This document shows positions 7,450 to 13,494 of a DNA stretch of 17,301 nucleotides, one piece after another. The notes beneath the pieces were generated by a model. That model was not told the origin of the DNA and did no database searches. It saw only the letters and a list, made by a program, of their open reading frames with translations. This DNA is from Deltaproteobacteria bacterium (GTDB lineage: Bacteria; Desulfobacterota; Binatia; Binatales; Binataceae). The stretch lies in assembly GCA_021780585.1 (NCBI GenBank), contig JAJXYM010000364.1, positions 1-17,301 of the forward strand, written 5' to 3'. Positions within the stretch are counted from its first letter, which is position 1, and every line of letters starts with the position of its first letter. The translations under genes and the position numbers were made by a program.

Positions 7450-8655
7450 TTGGACGCAGAGGGAGCGCTGGCCGGCCTCAAGGTTCTCGATCTGACCACC
7501 GCGCGCGGCCAATTTTCCGGCCGGCTACTCGCCGACATGGGCGCCGACGTTATCAAAATCGAACCGCCCGGCGGCGACCACGCGCGCCGGATCGGACCGT
7601 TTCTCGACGACCGGCCCCATCCCGACCGCAGCCTCTTTTTCTGGTTCTACAATCTCAACAAACGCTCGCTCACGCTTGATTTGCGCAATCCACGCGGACG
7701 CGAAATTATGCTCGCGCTCGCCCGCGGCGCCGATCTCGTGATCGAAAGCTTCGCGCCCGGCGAAATCGCCGCGCTCGGCATCGGCTGGAAGGAGCTGCGC
7801 GCCGCCAATCCCGCACTGATCCTGCTCTCGATCGCGCCCTTCGGCCAAGCCGGCCCTTATCGCGATTTCGCCGCCGACGACACGATCCTGACCGCGATGG
7901 CCGGGATGCTTTACGTCAACGGTTCGCCCGACCGCCCGCCGGTGCGTCCGCTCGGCCTGCAGGCCTATCATTCATCCGCCTACTACGCCGCGATCGCCAC
8001 GATGTGCGCGCTGTTCGCGCGCGATCGCGACGGCCGCGGCCAATGGATCGACCTGAGCATGCAGGAGGCGACGGTCAGCGCGGTCGAGCATGTCGCCGGC
8101 AGCTATTTCGGCGAAGGGCGCGTCGAACCGCGCCGCGGCACGCTGCATTGGAGCCGCTATTTCCGGGTCGCGCGATGCCGCGACGGGTACGTGATGCATT
8201 GTTCGCTCGGCGATTGGACCTCGCTGGTCGAATGGGTCGCCGGCGACGGCAAGGCGCAAGACCTGGTCAATCCCGAATGGGAAGACGTGCTGTATCGCGC
8301 CGTCCACGCCGAGCATCTGTTCGACGTGCTCGACGACTGGGTCAAGGATTATGCGCGCGACGAGCTGCTCGATCGCGCACAGACGCTGCGCCTGCCCTAC
8401 GCCAGCGTGCGCCGGCCCGAGGCGCTCTTTGACGACGAACAACTCGCCGCGCGCGGCTATTTCGTCGCCGTCGAGCATCCGGAGCTGGGCCGAACGATCC
8501 GTTATCCGGGCGCGCCCTACCTCTTTAATGGCACGCCATGGCGCGTGCGCCGCCGTCCGCCGCTGGTCGGCGAGCATAGCGAAGAAATCCTGCGCGCCGA
8601 TCTCGGCCTCGACCCCGCCGAAATCGCGACGCTGGCCGCCGAAGGAGCGATCTGA
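7450..8655 (+). CDS. Class III CoA-transferase homologue (CaiB/BaiF family), catalytic Asp not conserved
   Basis: Family III enzymes (Frc, CaiB, BbsEF) move CoA between carboxylic acids through aspartyl-CoA thioester intermediates. The 401-residue product has the family landmarks: GLKVLDLTTARGQFSGRLLAD at the start, GADVIKIEPPGGD at 31-43, NKRSLTLDL at 70-78, ADLVIESFAPG, LLSIAPFGQAGPY at 125-137, and GRGQWIDLSMQEA. The catalytic Asp normally comes about 15 residues before the AL(x)xR block. Here that place reads LGLQAYHSSAYYAA (168-181), with Tyr173 or His174 instead of Asp. The start is TTG 7450, with AAAGGA at 7436-7441 eight bases upstream and no closer ATG. The next homologue begins two bases after the stop. 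It may be a catalytically silent partner subunit, or a racemase/lyase-like relative. The substrate cannot be assigned. Confidence 0.88.
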   Translation: MDAEGALAGLKVLDLTTARGQFSGRLLADMGADVIKIEPPGGDHARRIGPFLDDRPHPDRSLFFWFYNLNKRSLTLDLRNPRGREIMLALARGADLVIESFAPGEIAALGIGWKELRAANPALILLSIAPFGQAGPYRDFAADDTILTAMAGMLYVNGSPDRPPVRPLGLQAYHSSAYYAAIATMCALFARDRDGRGQWIDLSMQEATVSAVEHVAGSYFGEGRVEPRRGTLHWSRYFRVARCRDGYVMHCSLGDWTSLVEWVAGDGKAQDLVNPEWEDVLYRAVHAEHLFDVLDDWVKDYARDELLDRAQTLRLPYASVRRPEALFDDEQLAARGYFVAVEHPELGRTIRYPGAPYLFNGTPWRVRRRPPLVGEHSEEILRADLGLDPAEIATLAAEGAI

Positions 8656-8657
8656 CG

Positions 8658-9860
8658 ATGGCGCCGATGCCGCTTGAAGGAATCAGGGTGCTCGATTTCA
8701 CCTGGGTCGTCGCCGGCCCGGTCGCCACGCGCATTCTTGCCGATCAGGGCGCCGAAGTAATCAAGCTCGAACGCAAACCCGGACCGCCCGGCTCGCGCCA
8801 GACCGGCTTGCAGGGCGACCTGCATCGCAACAAGCGCTCGATCGCGGTCAACATGAGCCATCCGCGCGGCGTCGACATTGCCCGGCGGCTCGCCGTAAAG
8901 AGCGACCTCGTGATCGACAACTTCTCGGCCCGCGTGATGCGCTCGTGGGGGATGGATTACGCCAGCCTGAGCCAAATCAACCCGGCCATCGTATGCGTCA
9001 GTATGTCCGGCCTGGGCCATACCGGGCCGCGCTCGAACTACGTCAGCTACGGCCCGACGTTGCAGGCCTTGGGCGGCTTTACGATGCTGATGGCCGAGGC
9101 GACGGGCGAACCCGCCGGCTACGGCTACTCTTACGCCGACATGTCGGGCGGCTATACGGGGGCGCTCGCGTCGTTGATGGCCCTCTGGGCGCGCAAGCGG
9201 ACCGGTCAGGGCCAGTTCGTGGATCTTTCGCAATTCGAAGCCGTCGTGAGCGTGATCGGTCCAGCCTTGCTCGATATCGCCGCGAATAAGCGCGATCAGA
9301 CGCCGCCTGGATGGGCCTCGCAGGAGGGCCCGGCGGCGCCGCACGGCGTCTATCGATGCCGCCCGCGCGACGACGGCGACGACGACCGCTGGATCGCGCT
9401 CAGCGTCCGCACGCAAGCCGAATGGGACCGCCTGGTCGCCGCGCTCGGCGCGCCCGGATGGACGGCGGACACGAAGTTTCGCACGCTCTATCTGCGGATG
9501 CGCAATCGCGCCGAACTCGACGCCCATCTTGCCACATGGGCCGCCGGACAGCATGCCGAGGCCGCGATGGAACTCCTGCAGCGCGCGGGCGTCGCCGCCG
9601 GACTGGTCGCCAACGGCGCCGATATCTGCGCTCGCGATCCGCATCTGCGCGACCGCAACTTCTGGGGCACGGTCACGCTCGCCGACGGCCGGACCACGCA
9701 CGTCACCGGCATCCCGATGAAGCTCTCGGCGACGCCCGGCGCGATTCGCACGCCCTCGCCCGAAATCGGCGCGTCGAACGATTACGTACTGGGCGAACTG
9801 CTCGGGATGGACCGCGCGGAACGCGACGAGCTGGTCGCCGCCGGCGCCCTCTGGCCCTGA
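8658..9860 (+). CDS. Class III CoA-transferase (CaiB/BaiF family) with catalytic Asp
   Basis: This 400-residue protein shows the same fold landmarks as its upstream neighbour: GIRVLDFTWVVAGPVATRILAD, GAEVIKLER at 31-39, NKRSIAVNM at 58-66, SDLVIDNFS, VSMSGLGHTGP and TGQGQFVDLSQFEA. The segment YSYADMSGGYTGA places D161 at the position of the catalytic Asp in formyl-CoA transferase, so it is likely active. ATG 8658 follows the previous stop by two bases and has GAAGGAG at 8641-8647, so the pair is almost certainly co-translated. Pairs of divergent family III subunits occur in benzylsuccinate CoA-transferase (BbsE/BbsF), which makes a heteromeric enzyme plausible here. The acceptor acid is unknown: no dehydrogenase, hydratase or thiolase lies nearby to point to a pathway. 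Confidence 0.92.
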   Translation: MAPMPLEGIRVLDFTWVVAGPVATRILADQGAEVIKLERKPGPPGSRQTGLQGDLHRNKRSIAVNMSHPRGVDIARRLAVKSDLVIDNFSARVMRSWGMDYASLSQINPAIVCVSMSGLGHTGPRSNYVSYGPTLQALGGFTMLMAEATGEPAGYGYSYADMSGGYTGALASLMALWARKRTGQGQFVDLSQFEAVVSVIGPALLDIAANKRDQTPPGWASQEGPAAPHGVYRCRPRDDGDDDRWIALSVRTQAEWDRLVAALGAPGWTADTKFRTLYLRMRNRAELDAHLATWAAGQHAEAAMELLQRAGVAAGLVANGADICARDPHLRDRNFWGTVTLADGRTTHVTGIPMKLSATPGAIRTPSPEIGASNDYVLGELLGMDRAERDELVAAGALWP

Positions 9861-9885
9861 CCGGAGTCACGAAAAGTCGCTCCGG
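9861..9885 (+). terminator. Weak hairpin immediately after the CoA-transferase pair
   Basis: CCGGAG (9861-9866) and CTCCGG (9880-9885) form a 6-bp stem with a 13-base loop starting right after the TGA at 9858-9860. The following bases (CTTGCGTTAATG) are not U-rich, so this is at best a poor intrinsic terminator. It may be chance in GC-rich sequence. Confidence 0.3.
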
Positions 9886-9970
9886 CTTGCGTTAATGCGG
9901 CGGGAATTGTTCTACTGTCGTTGAATTTTCGCTCGGACGGGGCCGCTCGCGCGGCCCGAACGGATCCGCT

Positions 9971-11503
9971 TTGCTCGCCAGCGTACTGTCAAGCGCCCTT
10001 GCCGGAGTCGACGCTTTCGCGGTCGAAGTCGAAGTCGATATCAGCGCCGGAATTCCCGGTTTCCGGATGGTCGGTCTGCCCGACGGCGCCGTTCGCGAGG
10101 CGTTCGATCGGATCAAGTCGGCGATCAGCAACTCGGGCTTCGAGTTTCCCAATCGCAAAATCACGATCAACCTCGCCCCCGCCGACGTGCGCAAGGAAGG
10201 CTCCGCCTTCGACCTGCCGATGGCGCTGGGAATTCTCGCCGCCAAGGAGGATATCCAGAAGCGCGACCGGCTGCGCGGCTATCTCGTGCTCGGCGAACTC
10301 GCCCTCGACGGCAGGGTCAAGGGAATCAAGGGCGCCCTGCCCAGCGCGATCCTGGCGCGCACCCGCGGCTTGGCCGGGGTCGTCCTGCCGCGCGAAAACG
10401 CCCCGGAAGCCTCGGTCGTCGGCGAATCGGTCCGCGTGCTCGGCGTCGAAACCCTGCGCGAAGCCTACGAATTCTTCGAGGAACTGACCGAGATCCCGCC
10501 AACTCACGTCGATCTGCACGAATTGTTCGACTCGGCCAGCCGCTACGACGTCGATTTCAGCGAGGTCAAGGGGCAGGAGCAGGCCAAGCGCGCGCTCGAG
10601 GTCGCCGCCGCCGGGGGGCATAACGTCCTGATGATCGGTCCGCCCGGGTCGGGCAAAACGATGCTCGCCAAGCGGCTGCCGACCGTGCTGCCCGCAATGA
10701 CCTTCGAGGAGGCGATCGAAACCACCAAGGTCCATAGCGTCGTCGGACTGCTCGACGGCCAGGCGCTGATCGCGACGCGCCCGTTCCGCTCACCGCATCA
10801 TACGATTTCCGACGCCGGCCTGATCGGCGGCGGGCCGGTGCCACGGCCGGGCGAAGTCAGCCTCGGCCATAACGGCGTTCTCTTTTTGGACGAACTACCC
10901 GAATTCCGCAAGAACGTCCTCGAAGTTCTGCGCCAACCACTTGAAGACCATCGCATCACAATTGCCCGCGTGATGGGCACGATGACGTTTCCGGCCAGCG
11001 TCATGATGGTCGCGGCGATGAATCCGTGTCCGTGCGGCTTTTATACCGATTCGCAGCACGAATGCGTCTGTTCGCCGATGATTATCCAGCGCTACCGCTC
11101 GCGCATCTCGGGACCTTTGCTCGACCGGATCGATATCCATATCGAGGTGCCGGCGGTGAAATACAAGGAGTTGACCGATCGCGGAGCGGGAGAGCCTTCG
11201 GCGGCGATTCGCGAGCGGGTGAATCAGGCGCGCAATCTTCAGCTCGAACGATTTCGCGGTACGCCGTATTTCTGCAACGCGCAGATGGGCGCCCGCGAGC
11301 TGCGCGATCATTGCGTGATCGACGCGGCGGGCGAACGCCTGCTGGAGCTGGCGATAAATCGCCTGGGCCTGAGTGCGCGCGCCTACACGCGAACCTTGAA
11401 GGTCGCGCGCACGATCGCCGACCTCGACGGCGGCGGATCGATTCAGGCGTTCCATCTGAGCGAGGCGATTCAGTACCGCTCCCTCGACCGCCTGCCGATG
11501 TAA
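9971..11503 (+). CDS. comM: YifB/ComM-family Mg-chelatase-like AAA+ ATPase
   Basis: ComM is a hexameric AAA+ helicase that promotes branch migration when single-stranded DNA is integrated during natural transformation; many non-competent bacteria also carry it, and its role there is unclear. The 510-residue length is normal. The N-terminal Lon-like ChlI domain (VDISAGIPGFRMVGLPD, TINLAPADVRKEG) spans about residues 1-170. The AAA+ core has Walker A GPPGSGKT at 223-230, PHHTISDAGLIGGG, Walker B VLFLDELPEF at 303-312, MNPCPCG at 350-356 with further Cys in the following loop, and LLDRIDIHIEV. The C-terminal helical domain contains GLSARAYTRTLKVARTIADL. The start is TTG 9971, since no ATG fits and the N-terminus matches the family. 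A GC-rich stem (9940-9957) ends 13 bases before it and might mask initiation. The gene converges on the accessory pair downstream. Confidence 0.93.
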   Translation: MLASVLSSALAGVDAFAVEVEVDISAGIPGFRMVGLPDGAVREAFDRIKSAISNSGFEFPNRKITINLAPADVRKEGSAFDLPMALGILAAKEDIQKRDRLRGYLVLGELALDGRVKGIKGALPSAILARTRGLAGVVLPRENAPEASVVGESVRVLGVETLREAYEFFEELTEIPPTHVDLHELFDSASRYDVDFSEVKGQEQAKRALEVAAAGGHNVLMIGPPGSGKTMLAKRLPTVLPAMTFEEAIETTKVHSVVGLLDGQALIATRPFRSPHHTISDAGLIGGGPVPRPGEVSLGHNGVLFLDELPEFRKNVLEVLRQPLEDHRITIARVMGTMTFPASVMMVAAMNPCPCGFYTDSQHECVCSPMIIQRYRSRISGPLLDRIDIHIEVPAVKYKELTDRGAGEPSAAIRERVNQARNLQLERFRGTPYFCNAQMGARELRDHCVIDAAGERLLELAINRLGLSARAYTRTLKVARTIADLDGGGSIQAFHLSEAIQYRSLDRLPM

Positions 11504-11557
11504 CCAGACGGTGCACAGTAACTCGCCCGGCGTTTTCACCACCCCGTAGACCATGAA

Positions 11558-12034
11558 TTAGAACAGAATCGGACGAACCTGCTCACGCAAGCGCCCAAGT
11601 TCACTTGCGTTGTGTCGAAGGAGCTCATGCCCCCAAACCTTATCAGTTCCCGCGCGGCAATCTTCCGCCAAGTCCGACCCAATCTGTTCGTAGGCCCCGA
11701 GTTTGACCCTGAGGTCTTCGGGTTTGCTCCAAGCGCCGAGAACAAAAACTCTGTCAGCCAGATTTTCAGGAATGGCAGCCTTCGCATGTTCCAGCCGATC
11801 ATCCCTACCGTCGAAGTCTATCAACAGAACCATGAATCGTTCTGGGTAGCGAACCATTTCTTTCACGTGGTCTGACTTGAACTTCTCCAATACCTTTTTC
11901 CAACCACCCGCTACTCGAAGCACCTGCATCTGCCGAGTCACGTTAACCCGCAGATGAAAGCCGAGTGCCAATACCTTGTTGGAATCGTCTTCTGGAAGCA
12001 CGAAAACATGTTTCCGATCCTTGTTGCAACTCAC
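11558..12034 (-). CDS. TOPRIM-like small protein, partner of the adjacent ATPase
   Basis: The 158-residue product matches no family I can name with certainty. Predicted order is a strand HVFVLPEDDSNK (E15 at its end), a helix, VLRVAGGWKKVLEKF at 38-52, then a hydrophobic strand RFMVLLIDFDGRDDR with D73-x-D75, a strand RVFVLGAWSKPEDL at 95-108, and a C-terminal helical part. A Glu after the first strand and Asp-x-Asp after a later strand is the TOPRIM metal-binding pattern seen in OLD nucleases, RloB/AbiLii and PARIS AriB. This protein is much shorter than AriB and lacks the usual E-G pair, so the call is tentative. The start is GTG 12034, overlapping the ATPase stop as GTGA, so the two are translationally coupled. 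Likely role, by inference: nuclease or effector controlled by the ATPase in phage or plasmid defence. No signal peptide or membrane segment is seen. Confidence 0.65.
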   Translation of the reverse strand: MSCNKDRKHVFVLPEDDSNKVLALGFHLRVNVTRQMQVLRVAGGWKKVLEKFKSDHVKEMVRYPERFMVLLIDFDGRDDRLEHAKAAIPENLADRVFVLGAWSKPEDLRVKLGAYEQIGSDLAEDCRAGTDKVWGHELLRHNASELGRLREQVRPILF

Positions 12035-13140
12035 GGCTCTATATCGCCACGCGCCAGCGCGTCGGCAACGCTCCCGCTCAACTGGATTTCGCTGAGCAGG
12101 CGGATAAGCGTGGGTTCAAGATGACTCTTGCGGTAGAGAAGGAGTGTATTCTCTTTGGAGAAGCGGTCGATCGCTTCAGGATTATGCGAGGTCGCGATGA
12201 ACTGGCCGCCAGTTTGGAACGCTTTGCGAAGAGCCAACACGAAGTGCCCAACCTCGGAGAGCGCGAGATAATTGTCCGGTTCATCCCAGAAACAAAACAC
12301 CGGTTCATAGGCGCTCTTCGCGGCAAGCACCAGAGCGCATATCACGAAGCACTTCTCACCGTCCGACAAATCTTCGAAAAGCAGCTTGAGGGTTCCCTGT
12401 TCGTTGGAAAATTGGAAGATAAGGCTTCGAGAATCCGAACCAATTTTCGGGTTTTGGATGTCCCGCAGGTCAGGCATTACCTGCTTAAGATAGTCATCGA
12501 TCTGAGAATACGCGGCTGGTGCGTACGCCAGCAGACCTGAAAACCAAGCGGCAAAATCGGTAACCTGAGGATGCGGCTGCAGCGTCTCTTGATCGGAGTC
12601 ACCTCCTATCAAGCTGGGCACCGGCCTAAGGATTAGCATTCGAGCGAGCCACTGCTTGAAGATCGACAATGGATCCATCGCCGATTGTTCCTGAACTATC
12701 GGCAGCGCCACCAGGTGCCAATCAATACGAAACCTCGCCTCTCCCTCCCCAATCGTTTTGGCAAGAGACACTTGCGCCAACTGTCGGGTGTAGATAGGTT
12801 TGCCGCCTACTGCAAGCTTCTCTTCGAATACGCGCAGTTCTTTGAACCCTTCTGGCAATTCAAAGGCAATAACATACTCGTATATCTCGGCGTTTAACTC
12901 GACCTCAATCTCGAATCGTATTGGCGCGTTTTTGCGTCCCCAACCGAAGTCCTTCGGCCGCACAAGATCGTCTACCCGGTTCGTACCGCGGGCGATTTTT
13001 TGCAGGATTTCCAGCGCGCAACTCACCGTCGTCTTGCCCGCGCCGTTTTTCCCGATAAGCAGGACGGAGGGGTGCCCCGAGATGAGCAACTCGAAGTTTT
13101 CCAGGCAGCGGAAGTTATGAACATACAGCCGGCGAATCAC
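12031..13140 (-). CDS. SMC/ABC-like AAA ATPase (OLD/RecF-type), likely defence protein
   Basis: Numbering from GTG 13140, the 369-residue protein opens with MIRRLYVHNFRCLENFEL, typical of RecF/OLD-like ATPases, then Walker A GKNGAGKT at 30-37. A long middle part includes RGTNRVDDLVRPKDFGWG and WLARMLILRPVPSLI. The ABC-type signature is LSDGEK at 258-263, Walker B CFWDEPDNYL (D286, E287) near 283-292, and the switch His in TSHNPEAI at 317-324. No coiled-coil of SMC length is present, and the nuclease domain that follows in one-piece OLD or GajA proteins is absent; instead the next gene encodes a TOPRIM-like protein. An in-frame GTG at 13158 would add six residues, but it lies upstream of the -10 box, so 13140 is favoured, perhaps as a leaderless start since no ribosome binding site is visible. 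Its composition is AT-richer than comM and ffh. Confidence 0.88.
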   Translation of the reverse strand: MIRRLYVHNFRCLENFELLISGHPSVLLIGKNGAGKTTVSCALEILQKIARGTNRVDDLVRPKDFGWGRKNAPIRFEIEVELNAEIYEYVIAFELPEGFKELRVFEEKLAVGGKPIYTRQLAQVSLAKTIGEGEARFRIDWHLVALPIVQEQSAMDPLSIFKQWLARMLILRPVPSLIGGDSDQETLQPHPQVTDFAAWFSGLLAYAPAAYSQIDDYLKQVMPDLRDIQNPKIGSDSRSLIFQFSNEQGTLKLLFEDLSDGEKCFVICALVLAAKSAYEPVFCFWDEPDNYLALSEVGHFVLALRKAFQTGGQFIATSHNPEAIDRFSKENTLLLYRKSHLEPTLIRLLSEIQLSGSVADALARGDIEP

Positions 13141-13146
13141 GAAAAG

Positions 13147-13176
13147 AGTATATTGCACTTATGTTTGAGGACTCAA
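13147..13176 (-). promoter_or_regulatory. Candidate promoter of the ATPase/TOPRIM-like pair, -35 box inside a palindrome
   Basis: On the minus strand TTGAGT (13176-13171, four of six to the consensus) precedes TATACT (13152-13147, five of six) with an 18-base spacer. Transcription would begin about 13140, exactly at the GTG proposed as the ATPase start, so the message may be leaderless. The -35 box lies in a 12-base inverted repeat, TTGAG-TC-CTCAA (13165-13176), a plausible site for a repressor, although no regulator gene is present in the window. Confidence 0.5.
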
Positions 13177-13374
13177 CCGAAATGTTGCGTTTTCGTCCGT
13201 GAGCAAAAGCGTCGATGAGTCCTGCAAGACGCGCGTCTGATGAGATCGCCAAGCGCGATCCGATCATAAAACATTGTTTCTTATGAAGTCGATCCTCCCG
13301 TGACTTCTGGCATCCTCGGCTAGAGACCATGGGCTTCTTTCAACCGGACCCGCTACCCGGATGCGAACGGTGCG

Positions 13375-13403
13375 TTGACATCGCGGGCGGGCGGGTTTAG
13401 GCT
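13375..13403 (+). promoter_or_regulatory. Candidate promoter of the ffh operon
   Basis: A perfect -35 box TTGACA (13375-13380) is followed after 17 bases by TAGGCT (13398-13403), which keeps the T, A and final T of the -10 consensus. It points at ffh, 92 bases downstream, and lies just outside the AT-richer cassette, so the housekeeping operon appears to keep its own promoter. No clear ribosome binding site precedes the ffh ATG. Confidence 0.55.
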
Positions 13404-13494
13404 TTCAAGCTCGAAGTAGCGGCTTTGCCGACTTCCGAGGCATCACGAATTTCCGGATAATCCGGCCGGTCTTCCCCCCATCCAGTTTCCAGCC

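Larger units (their letters stand above)
11548..13331. other. AT-richer accessory cassette between comM and ffh, possibly flanked by an 8-bp direct repeat
   Basis: Between the comM stop (11503) and the ffh promoter region the base composition drops. Hand counts of single 60-base lines give 50% GC at 12121 and 40% at 12841, against 77% at 9361 and 65% at 13861. The stretch carries just two minus-strand genes of accessory type and no integrase or transposase. AGACCATG occurs at 11548-11555 and again at 13324-13331, enclosing both genes. It could be a target-site duplication or chance. This boundary call is inference. Confidence 0.5.
13141..13494. other. Divergent intergenic region with no supported gene
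   Basis: These 354 bases separate the ATPase gene (minus) from ffh (plus). The left part (to about 13320) shares the low GC of the cassette; the right part returns to high GC. It holds one candidate promoter for each direction and several small inverted repeats: AGACGCGCGTCT at 13227-13238 (perfect 12-bp palindrome), AAACA-T-TGTTT at 13269-13279, GAAGTC/GACTTC at 13285-13307, and AGGACTCA (13168-13175) with TGAGTCCT (13216-13223). A 71-codon open frame on the minus strand (13115-13330) has no good ribosome binding site or family likeness. No RNA gene was recognised. Confidence 0.6.

Noticed and set aside
8517..9701. 394-codon minus-strand open frame
   Set aside because: Complement of the second CoA-transferase, whose family motifs are continuous; no domain is seen in the antisense product.
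9940..9957. Hairpin GGGCCGC/GCGGCCC before the comM TTG start as a riboswitch or attenuator
   Set aside because: Only a 7-bp GC stem in GC-rich sequence with no alternative pairing seen; mentioned only as a possible influence on initiation.
10895..11554. 219-codon minus-strand frame starting just past the small gene
   Set aside because: Nearly all of it is antisense to comM; the first 17 codons look protein-like, but nothing supports translation or a family.
11965..12540. 191-codon plus-strand frame opposite the accessory pair
   Set aside because: The minus-strand frames carry Walker motifs and a coupled start; this one has no motif or ribosome binding site of note.
13115..13330. 71-codon minus-strand frame ahead of the ATPase, possibly a regulator or antitoxin
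   Set aside because: No DNA-binding motif or good ribosome binding site, and it overlaps the candidate promoter and ATPase start.
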